From Hetaerina americana (lineage: Eukaryota > Arthropoda > Insecta > Odonata > Calopterygidae), in assembly GCA_022747635.1 (NCBI GenBank), contig JAKTNV010000023.1, positions 3,692,348 through 3,756,347 on the forward strand: 64,000 bases of DNA, given 5' to 3'. Under the pieces are notes generated by a model, which was not told the DNA's origin, ran no database searches, and saw only the letters and a program-made list of their open reading frames with translations. Each line of letters opens with the position of its first letter. Positions within the stretch are counted from its first letter, which is position 1. A program made the translations under genes and the position numbers. This document shows, piece by piece, positions 24,340 to 35,989 of the stretch.

Positions 24340-25400
24340 GAGAATAGGCAGCCGTTATTGAGGATAATAGAAAAATTAGATTGAATTAGTTCGCATCTAT
24401 AATGGTAACTAGGGTCGTAAGACAGAGAATGGAAAGGAGGGCAAATGATTACTTGGTGGATGCAGAGTTTGGTTTCGGGAAGAGAGGAATTAGGCGTGAT
24501 ACGATTGCAGTAATGATGTAACCAATAAAAAGGAGCATGGAGAACAGGATATATTCGCTGGTGTCGTAGATTTTATGCAGTAGCTCGATAGATTAAAAAG
24601 GTGAAACTATTAAATTTGGTGCAGAAGATAGGAGTAGACCTCGGGGAGAGATGACTTCCCCCAACCTGTGTTTATGTCTCACTTTCCATCACTCTCATGG
24701 CTTGGTAAAGGACGGTAACGTATTTTTTTGGGAATTTCCCAAAAAAAGTGAAATTTACGGATAACAAAGCTTGAGTCAAGCATTCAGCCAAGGGGTGTAA
24801 ATAGTTGCGATGCGCACTAGAAAATTTGTGAGTCAGATATCAAATAAGATTTAATGTAAGCCGTAGAAATTGTACGAGGTTTTGGAGACCAAGGAAGGCC
24901 AATTTAAGTTAAAATGAGAGGATAGAAACTTGAACATGTGTAAGTGAAACTTGAACATGTGTAAGAGTTTATATATCTTGGTAGTATTTTGTGCCGCGAT
25001 GGTCAAATTAGTAAAGGCATACGAATAAGAATTGCTTCAAGCGCAGAAACTTTCACCAGAAAGAGGAATCAACGACAGGGACAGGGAGTAAGGATGTTGC
25101 GAAAAGGATCGTTAAACCTTTGATGTGGAGCATTATATTCAGCGGTGTGGAAACATTATCTTTGAAGCGAGATAATAGGTGCAGATTGGATTCTTTGGGG
25201 CTGTGGGGTCGGGAAAGGTTAAAATGGGAAACAATGGAAGAAGTCCTGGGTGCTAAGGGGGGCAGGGAGATGATTTTTTTGAGAAAAAGGTGACTGGAAA
25301 GGTTCATTCAGAGTGCATTTAACTGGGGAACGGATGTTGAAGAGTGCGATCGAGGAGAAACCGTGAGGTGGAGTCGGAAAAGGATCACCACTTCCCTCGG
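24340..25400 (+). pseudogene. RTE-type retrotransposon relic
   Basis: Rightward relic related to the 45-kb RTE. Near 24390-24510 it reads QRMERRANDYLVDAEFGFGKRG, the decayed version of the RANDYLGDDQFGFGKGRG segment at 45.04 kb. Much of the palm including motif B and the ADD box is missing or unreadable. From 24965 YILGSILCRDGQISKGIRIRIA and later remnants follow the family's C-terminal order (ETW and QEKWMKG equivalents reduced to fragments) to about 25350. A short tandem duplication cttgaacatgtgtaag occurs at 24931-24966. Confidence 0.7.
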
Positions 25401-25514
25401 GATGGAATGAGGAGTGCGGAATCGGAGAACAGTTTAATTCAGTTTGTTTTGTCCGGTTATGTTTAGTTATGCGACGCTAGGAAATGTATCGATTTTTAGT
25501 CCGTGCACATACAA

Positions 25515-25716
25515 AAACCGACCTCAAACGGTAGACTATCAAGTCTCGCGGCGCGTGTGGTGCGACCCCTGGGATCCTGGTAAGCATATCTTGTCCTGCC
25601 ATCAGGTTTCCCAGGGGCCGAACTCACCAGAGCTGAAACAAAACCTATGCCTGAGGCGAGTCTTGAACCCACGACCTTTGGGTAAGCAGACGAGCGCTCT
25701 ACCTGAGCGAGATGAT
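25515..25716 (-). mobile_element. tRNA-derived SINE (family 2)
   Basis: On the minus strand an A-box (tcgctcaggtagagcg, complement of 25695-25710) is followed by a B-box GGTTCAAGA (complement of 25661-25669), the tRNA-like arrangement. The body runs through ctcaggcataggttttgttt to about 25515. It differs from families 1 and 3. No target duplication was settled. Confidence 0.7.
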
Positions 25717-25739
25717 TCGAAAGATATTTTTGCGGCGGT

Positions 25740-27640
25740 GTTGGCACAAAGATTGGCAGTGCAAACTTTGAAAATGAAAGACACATTTCCTTGAATGAAG
25801 AAAGAAACATTTTCGCAAGTAGCGTGATAACGACCCTTAGGCGAATATAAAATAAATGATGATTATACCTGATTTTAGAAATAATTTGAACTTATTTTTC
25901 TTCCTCAACAGCAACAAATTTAGGCTTTGATTTCATAAATTGATGGAAATTAGCAGATAGTGAACAGGAATCCAAATATGAAGGAAACAACATTTTGGGA
26001 GAAAGCGACCTTGATATTTCCATGTGCTGCAGAGCATGACAGTAAACATGAACAATATAATAAATAAGCTCGATAGATTACCACACTAGTAGTAGACATT
26101 AGCCAACAAAACGCACTTCAGAGAATAAAAGATCGCTGAGTATACATTTAGAATTTCAGTTGCGTACGTGGCGTGGCGATATTATTTATTATTGCCTCGT
26201 GAGGGAACAAGCGACGTCACTCATTTGGGTTAGCGTTCACGTGAGAATTCTCTTGGTCGTCTGACCAATCAAATATTCATTGAATCCCGGCAGTGTTCAC
26301 AATGTGCATCTAGGGGTAAACTTTTAATGAGAGCAAATTTTCAAAAATTTGATTTCAAAAAATATATCGATTTTAAATAATTGTAACTGGTCATTAATAT
26401 TCCACTTTCCTGCACACCTAATCCTCAATTCTTTACTTATGAATCACAAAAATCGATGCCTCTCTGCGATGGAATTCATTATGTAAAGCCTCATAGGTAA
26501 AATGGATGTTAGAATGAATGAATCTGCCGTGGCAAATTTGTGCCATTATAAAGTAACCATTGTGTATGAAAATATTAAGAATCTTTTAAAAATTGAACTA
26601 TGTAGGTATTAATGATGTCATTCCGGGAACTACCCAAGATGATGGACCCGTAGGAGAAATGGAATTGCGAGCATTTTATAGTGAATTACTGCGAGTCTGA
26701 TGAGAACTACAAAGATCATTGCTGAATGAAATTGAAATAAGGAGCTGTTATTTCAATAGAAGGGGTTACTTTTGTCCTTATATATTACCCTTGATTACAA
26801 ATTGCCACCAACATTTAATCTACGAATGTGCCAAACAGATTCTGTCGTGAAGTGAGCGAATCGTTGCATAATAACGGATACATACTCGCAGTTTTTCACT
26901 CGTTTTAATGAAACAAAAGCTATAAGCGTCTTTGTTCTCAGAATTAATATTTATTCCATTTCAATCCTGCCTAAATTAGTAGCAGATAATTTGAATTTAA
27001 TGAACCATAATAACGAATACGATTGGAAATTGCCGTATTACTATGAAACCTGCTCGGCCGATACATCACTGCAACTCGACTTGGATAAGAGCCCTTTCAG
27101 CACGTATCCAACAGAAATTGAGAAAAGTCTATCGATGACATTCCTGAGAGCCAATACAAAGGTTTTAATGACAATGGCACCTCTACCAGAATGTCTGTCA
27201 GCTAGATGACGCTTGACGCTTGAGGTTATCCTACAGCAGCACACGACACCACAGTCTAGTGCAAAAGGTGGCTCAGAAAACCCACTTTGTTGTATTAACA
27301 AATTTTAAAACATAAATCTTTACTAGACAATGCCTCACTCAATGCAATGCAATGTTTCACCCAATATTAGTCAGTTGGGTGCACGAAAGCTCTCCACGCG
27401 ACAGTGTCACCAGTCTTCAAATTTGACCTCGTGGCGTGACGAGGGGGAGTCATCAAGTGGGGCGCTGGAAAACGGTTAGCAAAGAGGTCGATTTAGCGAG
27501 GACCAAATGGGAACAATATCCTCCGTGGATGGCGTCCGACTTTCCATTCCATGAGACGCCCATTCTTGCCCAAACAAACAAAGTGCATGCCCGCGCGGAA
27601 ACAGTCTTCCGAGTTCCGAGATCCTACACTGGCGTAGGAT
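25740..27640. other. AT-rich DNA without recognised genes
   Basis: No element end or domain identified. An E-box (cacgtg, near 26239) and an inverted CCAAT context (gaccaatcaa, near 26267) lie close together but have no associated gene. A 72-codon frame at 26991-27209 has balanced composition but matches nothing I recognise. Confidence 0.4.
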
Positions 27641-27649
27641 CCTCGTTGT

Positions 27650-29450
27650 GGTGTCAAAAACGACGGTGCGACAGGGTGTGAGGAAGGCTCGACCAGTCGG
27701 GCCGCAGAGGTGAGAGGCGTGGAATCCAAGAAAATTCTCATCGGGCTATCAAATAAAATGAGTGTAGGAATTAAGATGAAGTATGTATAGTGGCCCTGAT
27801 TACCGGTGGAGGTAGGCGTAGATATCCCGTGGCATGCCAGAGGGGAGGCGGCAGGGGGGGAGTGGGGGAGCAGTAGGAGGAGGTGCGTGCGACCGGGGCA
27901 TTTCCCTCCCGGCCACTCCCGCCCCGCCCTCCGGCCCAACGCCCTCCCCACACGACCCCAGAAGTACGAAGCCGCCGGTGTCTTTGCAACACGGGAACCC
28001 GCGGCGCAGCCACCATCGTGCCGCACCGACGGCTTTTCAGGCTTCGCTCGGACCCCTTAGAACACCCAAATGCCCCATCCCAACCGGGATGCGGAGGTCG
28101 AGTTGCTCGGTGCCCTTTGAGCCCGCGGCAGGAAATCCTTCGCCGTCGAGTCTCGGAAGGGGAGCCGTTTCGAGAGAGACCACGGAGCGCCGACGGAAAA
28201 GTGACGCAGTGACCCACGCACGCAGTGGCCCATGGGATTTGATACTGCCATGCGCTCTCATCCCTCGCACCGTCGCTCGTGCTCCCCGCCGCCACGTCAT
28301 CGATTGCGCGGCACTGCGAGGGGCGGACGGGAGCGGCGCGGGGGAGGAGCGGCGGACGAGAAATCCCTCACCACAGAGTTTGCATGCGTGCAGCACGGTT
28401 CGCACGGCATGGAGCGTAGAAGGGGGAGGGGGATGGGAGGGAAGGAGCGGGGAGAGGGAGTGGCTGGCCGAGCCGGGAGAGCGCTGGGCTGCACGGGAAT
28501 CAATAGCGCCGGGACCAGGGCGACCCCGGGCGGGCGGCGGCGGCCGCACTGGGGAGGCGACCCGCTCCCCGCCGAGGGAATCGTACCCTCGCCGGCCGCC
28601 CTTCCCTCGCTCCCAGCCACCCTCCCGAGGAGGCCCCGCCCGACGTTTCCACCCCCGGCCTCTCCCCCCCCTTTTATATTCATTCGTGCTCCTGTGTTTT
28701 CCCAGGGAGAAAGGGACGTTGAGGAGGAGACCACGGTGCGTCGGGAATGTTGACGTAGGCGGAAATGCACCGGAAGCTTCGTCCCTGGGCGCGGGGGTAG
28801 GGGACGTCGCCCACTCGAATATTATCTCTCGAATGCCTCCTAGGGTGGTCGCCGGGAAGGGAAAATAAATTTGCGGAATAAAAATGAATCGTGACACATC
28901 CATATTGGGCGTAAGTCGCCCTGGGCGGGAGCTCCCACGACGCGGGTCGGCCGCTGGGCCCACTGTTGCCCTCGGACCCAGCTTTGGGGCCCAACTCAGC
29001 GTCGTCCCACACACTCGCCGAAGACGAGTCCACGCGCTGTTTGCGCGGAAACTTTCTCCGCTCGACCCATTAATAATGGCGCATGGGGATTTCACTGGGT
29101 TTGCTCACGTGGGTTGATAAAAATTCGTTCCAATGAAAGAAAGGTGGCGTCCAAAACTTCAAAACGATTCTGCTTACGAAACTGTACCAGTCTATCCAGC
29201 GGTCGCGAATCCACGTGCAGACGCGCGGATGCCGAGGTAAAACTGTAAGCACCGTGCCCTCGGGCCACCGCAACAATGTGCGATTACCGCCACAACAATC
29301 GGGCCAACGGTTTTCGGTTTGAAGGGCCAGGGCCTCCTCGCACTTGGCCCTGGACGAATTCTGAAATTTGCGCCGAAGAGTGGAGGCAGTGGCAGACCTT
29401 GTCTCCTGCCTCTGGGGTTCCCAAGCAGACGCAATACTTGAACATTCTGG
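27650..29450. promoter_or_regulatory. CpG-island-like block, candidate host promoter or first exon
   Basis: The longest GC- and CpG-dense region of the window, densest at about 27840-28800, in otherwise AT-rich DNA. Long open frames occur on both strands (344 codons at 27834-28868 plus, 352 codons at 28037-29095 minus). They overlap, are rich in Pro, Arg, Gly, Ser and Ala, and show no domain, as expected where stop codons are rare for compositional reasons. A donor-like gaggtgag lies near 27706. A promoter, 5' UTR exon or unmethylated CpG island of an unseen host gene is the inference; no product is claimed. Confidence 0.4.
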
Positions 29451-29529
29451 CAGCTTACGTAAAGCCGAGGGTGTACAGAAACGTCGGCATTCGATTTCTC
29501 TGTTGAATGTTGCCAACGAGCATCCCACT

Positions 29530-30810
29530 CCCCAATATCTATCCCTTAAATCTCACTCCCAAAGCACGGCCCTTGTTCCCTTGGTTTTTTCTAGTCATGC
29601 CGTGCCGACAGAATTCGACAGGGCGCGAATTCCGTGCATCTTAAATTCATATGCTGATGCAGAGTCAGAATCTTTAAACGCCCATCCACGGCTGAGATTA
29701 TGCAGCAAGAGGTGGGGAATCACAGCAAAATGGACGTTTTGCTCGACTATTTTGCTGCAGTTCATTCCCTTTCGAGTCCTAATGCATTACTATAACAACG
29801 AATAACACTTACCATTCGACTATCGTATCCATCTTTCCCATGCATAGCAAAAACCGCATAGAGGTGGTGCCCATGGTGCTCGAATGGTTATTGGATGGAA
29901 CCCATGGCGCTCGAATGATTATTTTATCGGGCTTCAGCAAAGGGAGGTCTTCACCAGCCTCGTCACACGCGAGAGGAGACTGGCCAGGCGACTTTTCCGA
30001 CGCCCTGAGTACACCTGACAAACCTTTGGCAAACGGCTTGTACATCGTTCATACTTCTTGGGGTACATCAGGTCTTCCATCATATTTTTTAAATGGTTAA
30101 AAATTTTTACGCTCCAGGTTATCGAAGACACGATATAGGCCATCTGAAGATGTCAGTGATAAGTTCCCCGTAGATGCCGAGCTAAAAAAGTGGATAAGCA
30201 CTATGCCGAATGAGAGTTTTACTTCATATACGTATTTAATGATTCGTAATTGTTTATACTTTAATATATTTTCTTTTGATTACGTTATTGATTCCGAGAA
30301 TCATGTATATTCATTTGGCTTTCTTACGTTTACAAACCGTCGAGCTTTAAAGATTCCTTTAAAGCTCCAAGCTTTGTAAAGAGAAGAAAGCCTAATAGAC
30401 AGGCACTATCGCAGCACCGACATGAAAGCCAACTGCTTTCACAAAAAATGTTTTTAACTTAACTGTCGATAGAATTTTGTACGCTGAATCAAATAGATAT
30501 GTATCTCACGAATTTGTGGAGTAAGGCGGCTTTTATCGATTATAAGTAAGTAAATGTTTTATGGACTTGCGTGTAAAGAAATAGTTTGTAGAAAAACGAA
30601 AAATATATCATGTACTATACTATCAACGTAATACTAACAATCCATTGCCATTTAATGTCGGTGATAATTAATCAGTGATTTTGGTTTATTCAGATTTTGC
30701 GGTGCCACCATAAAAATGTATTTTTCGATACATCTGGTGTGCATTAAACATTGACCAAAAGAGGACGTTTTACCGGAGGCATGTTTGATGATAAAACTGG
30801 CAAGTTGGTT
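29530..30810. other. No gene recognised; small tandem duplication
   Basis: At 29870-29923 a 23-base unit (cccatggtgctcgaatggtt...) is repeated once with 31-base spacing and two mismatches. A perfect 11-bp inverted repeat gagctttaaag/ctttaaagctc lies near 30342-30367. No coding motif identified. Confidence 0.45.
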
Positions 30811-30813
30811 ACA

Positions 30814-30859
30814 GGAACCTATCTACACCCAGGCTGAGGCCTGGGTGTAGATAGGTTCC
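30814..30859. repeat. Perfect 21-bp-arm hairpin
   Basis: The arms 30814-30834 and 30839-30859 are exact reverse complements around a 4-base loop (tgag). The arm begins ggaacctatctacaccc. Surroundings are AT-rich and unannotated. Confidence 0.9.
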
Positions 30860-30861
30860 AC

Positions 30862-32290
30862 AAAAATGGTTATTATTACATTGAAATTTATTGGTTTAAG
30901 GATTGTGAACCTTCTGTTAATAATGGCAGTATTCTAAAGGAATTTCCTGGATTCTCTATCCCAAAAGAAGTATTTTTTATCCTGATCTATGGAAAAAATC
31001 AAGAACTCTTTGTTTGACTCTGCTCTTATGCTTAAATGTATCAGAATTAATTGAATAACTCAAATCAATAGCCATAAATTTACTTTTCCTGGTATAGTCG
31101 AACCAAGCAGGCCAAAACACACAGTATCTTTTGGGACAATTATATAGATGCATTCTCGTGTGAGGTGAAATGGTAAGATATTGATATCCTCTGACACTTA
31201 AATCGTCATACCATTCAAATATAGTGAAAATAGCATGTTTGTCAAGTCCTCACGCCATGGGTGCCGATTGTTCCTACAAGAAGTTGCGGTGAACACTATT
31301 GTCTAGTCATTCGCAGTGGTGATTCAAATAATCCATAGGGTCTTGGAAGAAAGTCTCCTGATGGAAGTGAACCGGAAAAATATTTTATTTAGTGTTTGAA
31401 TTAATCGATGATTTCGACTGACTTGTTGAGTGATAATGTTATTATGATGGCCATCCCGTTATTAATGGCATCAACAATTGTGTATTATGCTTGAAAAAAT
31501 TAAGTTTGTAGCTTGAATATTTTATTGAAGAAATATACTCAAAGAAAAAATTATACTTGTGGTCGCTATAGCTGCGCTAGGAATCTGTAATATTTGCTAT
31601 GTAAACTAAAGTTATTAATTATTTGAAACAGCCTAAAACATACATTTTTTTAATTTTAATAAAATATGCGGGCCGCAAGACGAAGATCAATTACTCCTGT
31701 TGGCTAGCGTATAGCTCTTCTCAAACTATTCTACTAACATTCGCTAATATTCAAAATCTGGATAATTTTTGTGATCTAATATTGAATATTAGTGTTTAAT
31801 TTATTATTTCTGGCGGTGAACAATTTCATCGACCGTGCGTTACTGTTTATAACACAATTCCTCTCCAGTTAATAGATTACTAGCATTTACTGGCCAGCAA
31901 TGTTGCTTATATTTGGTATCAAAGTGGAAAAGTAGCTTAATTAGATTGATCTTCACTGGGTACCTTAAATGTGTTTTTATAGTATTTTTGCCCCATGTAA
32001 CGGCCTTACTCGTATGGTAACAGGAAATAGGATGCAATTTTTACCGCACGGCCACCATATTGCTTAAACTACGAATACTAATTTCTGGCGCATTCTTTAC
32101 CATTGGTCGTGTTTCATTTGGAGTTCATTTTGAGGTGGTGTTACCTGTCGGTATATGACATCCTCTAAAAATTAATTCACTCATCAAGAAGTTAATTTTA
32201 CTCATCATTTTTTTGTAATAAATCCGAAACGATAACAAAGTTCTAGTAATACGACTTTTAAGATAGGTATGAATAGCTATTCATTCATAA
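30862..32290. other. No gene recognised
   Basis: AT-rich DNA with no identifiable feature. Confidence 0.45.
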
Positions 32291-32292
32291 AT

Positions 32293-32313
32293 ATGTATAT
32301 ACTATATATATAA

Positions 32314-32345
<32 letters not shown>
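32293..32345. repeat. TA-rich microsatellite
   Basis: Interrupted (TA)n tract with two aaat interruptions near 32313. Confidence 0.9.
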
Positions 32346-32347
<2 letters not shown>

Positions 32348-32349
32348 GA

Positions 32350-33545
32350 TTAGCTAACTCGAGTTTGTTTTTATTACAATTTCCACGCAATTGCAGCAAA
32401 TTGTTGGAAATGGGACAGATAAAACCTTTTTGCAGAAAATTGTTCAGGAACGCTGAATTTCACTCAAGTGAATTCTGATGAGGTTCTCAGTTAGCCCTGT
32501 GTTCTCCTAGCTCGTTAGACCATCGGAAAATGATGTCAAAGCGGAATCGTTGGGTCTTCGTCTACTCTTTGAGTGATGGTATCGCGGCGAAGGGAGCCAT
32601 CCACTCCGACTGCTCTCCAGTGTACGTTACCAATGATTCGTGCAAATGTTGGAACCCTCGGAGACCACGTGGCAATTGGATGGCGGCCTCGGCCCGGGGA
32701 AGTCCTCAGAGGGGGAGGCCGGAAGGTATATTACGTTTGTTGGGTTTGTTGCTCATTCGGCGGAACTGCAGTGCATCTCGCATTTAATAGGATCCTACGC
32801 TAGTAATTTGCTATCACATTCCATGCTGCCCGTTGCCGATTCCGTAAGATTAGCGCTTGGTCGGGGACAGCTGTGCCTATTTCTAGGCCTGGTGGACAAG
32901 TCGTAAAAATAAGGATTTATGGCTAAAATTTTTGTTAAGTTAATCACGGCGATTCATAAAAATGACAAAAATACTCGATTAAGGAACCACTCGAAAATGG
33001 TGACATGTTTCCGTGCTGTTCATCGCGATTATAGGAAAATTATTTTGAGTGATTAATTTTGTTTCCAAACTGAATTTCCCGACCCAAGTCCTCTTCCATA
33101 AGAGCAAGCTCATTAATTAATAGCGCTCATAAGTAGAACACAGTCAATTTAGTTCAATCAATATTTTTTACAAATGCGACTTTGAGTTTAATCAATGGTA
33201 TATTCATACGGAATCTAAGGACTCAACATTAACTCAAAGGTTATGATAGGCTCATTAGTCACAAAGTGAAAAATGAAGGCTTACATAGACTACGTGTACA
33301 CAACGGGAATTGCATTTTTGTACTGCACTAAGAATGCTGCCATACTACACTGCAACCCACGCAACGAAGGTTGTCATTCACTCAGTGACACTAGCAGTCG
33401 ATCCCCCTTGAGGTAGAACGTGACTCTAGCTCCGAAAACACATGACCTCGCTCGCGTCTTTGTCCTCGGAGGAAAACATTCGGAGAAGATTCGGCATTTA
33501 ACTTTCTTCCTCTGGCGGTGTGTGACACGAATGAGCCGAGGTCAT
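32350..33545. other. No gene recognised
   Basis: A modestly GC-richer stretch at 32560-32730 has three overlapping short frames without motifs. The rest is AT-rich. Confidence 0.4.
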
Positions 33546-33561
33546 ATGCCTGTTAAATCAG

Positions 33562-33830
33562 TAGTAGTAGTAGTTTTGAGGGGAGGCGACCGACAGCTGA
33601 GGTCATTTGCGCCATAGGGGATGGGCAGGAAAGGATGAAGGGTGGAGAGAAACCCGGCGTCGGCATTAGCCTACTCTTTACGAAAGGCGCCAAGGGGTCC
33701 GCAGCTTAACGTCCCATCCGACGGACGGCGTACTCACTCAAAGTGCCCTCCACAAAGCACCTCAAGTGGGGATCGAGATACCTCTGAAAAATATTCAACA
33801 CCGCCGGGATTTGAACCCGGGCCCTCAGGG
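33562..33830 (-). mobile_element. tRNA-derived SINE (family 3), 5'-truncated
   Basis: Third copy of the family. The minus strand starts at the B-box region (GGGTTCAAATCCC near 33808-33820), has the conserved body, and ends in a (ctactact) tail at 33562-33575. It is flanked by a perfect 12-bp target duplication, ctgttaaatcag, at 33550-33561 and 33831-33842. The tRNA-like head upstream of the B-box is missing. Confidence 0.85.
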
Positions 33831-34201
33831 CTGTTAAATCAGGCTGAGGGATGATTACTTAGAAGGATTAAACTTCCTCCGTCCCAGAAACAAAATATTC
33901 AGAGAGGGTGCGTTCTAAAAGTAATGCAATTAAATTTCCCGCGCCGCTCCTCTACTTGAAGTAAGTGCGTTAGAACCTAAACTCCACCTAAAAACCAGTC
34001 TTAGTACTCTCCAAGCTATGGAAGCGGCAGGACGTCAGTTATTGTAAAACTCTGACGTGTCACGAAAGACCATCCGAGTGGACATTTCAAGTGAACTTTT
34101 GCAATGTATAGAAAATGAACCTGATTGAAGGATCTCAGGTTTTCCCGGCGTGTGGTATTCAAAAAGTTCTCTCGGGTTTCCCACTGGGTCAGGTTGCAGT
34201 A

Positions 34202-34242
34202 CACCGACGTTTCGAAGGCTGACTCTGCCATCGTCTTCAGGG
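34202..34242 (-). ncRNA. Hammerhead-like ribozyme motif of a Penelope-like element
   Basis: On the minus strand CTGAAGA (matches the hammerhead core CUGANGA) is followed by a short helix, GGC with loop agagtca and GCC, then CGAAAC, the second conserved core segment. Hammerhead motifs are known in the terminal repeats of Penelope-like elements, which supports the reading. Helices I and III were not verified, so self-cleavage is unproven. Confidence 0.5.
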
Positions 34243-34293
34243 TGAAGTTCAGAGCATAAAAAAAGGCCTGGTATTTATACACTCCGCCAAGGC

Positions 34294-34569
34294 TCAGGTG
34301 TGCCTTGATTGGTCGGAAGCGTTAGTGTGCTCCGCTACGGCCAATCGGGTGCGTTCCCGTGCATTCTTTATTTTCTTTAGCACTGGCTTCCAAGTGTTAC
34401 TGATTTGGATGCCGTTGTCTCTGTTGAAAGTATTGGGGTCTAGTCTGATTTCAACGGCTTCTTTCACCACGCGATCCCAATAGCCTTTGGTGTGGCATAG
34501 CCTCTTCGTGCCGGTAAAGTTAATTCTGTGGTCGTTATTGAGGCAATGTTCGGCGACCGCAGGGTCATC
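34294..34569 (-). pseudogene. Penelope-like GIY-YIG endonuclease, C-terminal piece
   Basis: Ninety-one codons ending at a stop (complement of 34294-34296). The frame reads AVAEHCLNNDHRINF, then KRLCHTKGYWDR, then VVKEAVEIRLDPNTFNRDNG and SNTWKPVL. This is the conserved C-terminal half of the GIY-YIG nuclease of Penelope-like elements, including the AEH histidine and the KEAxEI glutamate expected at the metal site. The GIY and YIG strands and the RT lie upstream and are lost. The piece itself has no internal stop, so it is relatively young, but it is far too short to act. Confidence 0.8.
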
Positions 34570-34599
34570 AGGTTAATATACCCAGCGAAATCTTTTTCA

Positions 34600-34884
34600 A
34601 TACGACCCAGAAACAAAACACCAGGGCTCTGAGTATGGAAATTTAGGCTGGGAACCACTTGAAGTACGGAGACAACAAGCGAGGCTCAGACTTTTAGAAA
34701 GGTTCAGAACAAATGAGTTTAACGATCGCACTAAAGGAATTATAATGGCCCCACACTACTTAGGTAGATCAGACCAAAAAGGTAAAATAAGGGAGATAGA
34801 TTCCAGTACAGATAGATACAAATATTCATTCTTTCCCCGAATAATCAGAAATAATAATATTAAGAAACCAAAGTACCTTTTTTC
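34600..34884 (+). mobile_element. GTAGAT-tail non-LTR element (copy 3), RT C-terminus only
   Basis: Open sequence from about 34643 reads LGWEPLEVRRQQARLRLLER, later GIIMAPHYL, then DRYKYSFFPRIIRN. This matches the C-terminal tail found in many non-LTR polyproteins (SFFPRTIRxWNxLP). It is about 85 percent identical by eye to the equivalent part of the next copy (35397-35640). It ends abruptly where that copy's upstream block begins, so two family members lie in tandem. Confidence 0.65.
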
Positions 34885-35930
34885 TAATGATGCCCCGAGA
34901 TTAATACATCGGACGAGTTTCGTTTCCGAAACAGTTCATTCGCATAAATATCACTCAAGTCTTTATTTAAAGATACAGCAGGTGTTTGAGATGAACGTGG
35001 AAACAATGCCGTCGACGGAAGGAAAATACCTCAATGTCGGTAGTCAATACTCAATTGAATGTGTCCCACATTCAATTGAGCATACATATAAGGGGTTATT
35101 TCCGTGCGGGAGGGAACTCTCCTTTCAGGCATATAGTATTCTAGGGAAAGAGGCATTCTTTCTGGATGTCGGTAGGGTCGCCGGTTTTGTTTGTCAGCTG
35201 AGTGACGTAGCTGATTGCTTTCTTCAATTAGTTCTCAGTCCTCCGTTAAAACGCCATGATCAGATATGACCACTCGAAAACATGGCGGATTCAGTAATCA
35301 ACCATTCTCTCCCAAAGGGGTGACACATCCCCATAGTGAATAAAAAGGGAGAAAAATAGGAGCTTTAAGCTGGAGAAGACAAGTCTCCCAGGGGATTTAG
35401 ACTGGGAGCCACCTGAAATACGAAGAGAACAGGTGAGACTTAGACTTAGAAAGGGCCAGAGCAAACGAGTTTAACGATGACACTGAAGGAATTGTAATGG
35501 CCCCACCCACACCACTGAGGTACATCAGACCGCAGAGATAAAATAAGGGAGATAGATTCCAGTACAGATAGATACAAATACTCATTCTTTCCCCGAACAA
35601 TCAGAAATCATAATAGTAAGAAACCGAAGTCACTTTAGAAATATTAAAAACATTGAATTTACGAGTCGGAGCAAAGTTAAACCCTGCGAAGCTGTTAGGT
35701 ATACTTTCAGCTGAATGTGGATGTTAGTTGGTACTTGTACTGGAGTGTTTGCATGCGTGTGGGGTGTAATTGTTTTTGCATGAATGTATGCCATGTTTTT
35801 TGTGAATGTATGAATTTGTGGTTCTTGCATGCGGTTTTTTTTCTTTTCTAAATTACCGGTGGTGGCCTAACACCCCCCGCCACACGCCCTTGCGGCGGCT
35901 TGGGGGGTATTAAGTAGATGTAGAAGTAGA
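34885..35930 (+). mobile_element. GTAGAT-tail non-LTR element (copy 4)
   Basis: Nearly identical to 10236-11197 plus 12948-13010. It carries the unidentified 5' block (34885-35395, with about 40 extra bases near 35032-35070), the RT C-terminal relic (35397-35640), the 3' UTR, and the terminal motif caccccccgccacacgccc with the gtagatgtagaagtagatg tail at 35866-35930. This is the uninterrupted version of the locus split at 11.2 kb. Confidence 0.75.
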
Positions 35931-35989
35931 TGAGTAGCACACCGACCAGTCCTCCGAGCCCAAAAAGGCAAAAATTAGCAAATCAGAAG

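Larger units (their letters stand above)
34083..34575 (-). mobile_element. Penelope-like element, 3' fragment
   Basis: Minus-strand fragment holding, in order, the end of the GIY-YIG endonuclease frame, an AT-rich promoter-like stretch (tataaatacc at about 34269-34278), a hammerhead-like motif and a terminal region with cactgggtcag-type sequence shared with the palindrome at 8.5 kb. No RT domain is present. It is inserted inside the mariner skeleton. Confidence 0.75.

Noticed and set aside
27834..29095. Two overlapping ORFs of 344 (+) and 352 (-) codons
   Set aside because: They occupy the same GC-rich DNA on opposite strands, are low-complexity (Pro/Arg/Gly/Ser), lack any domain, and are explained by the rarity of AT-rich stop codons there.
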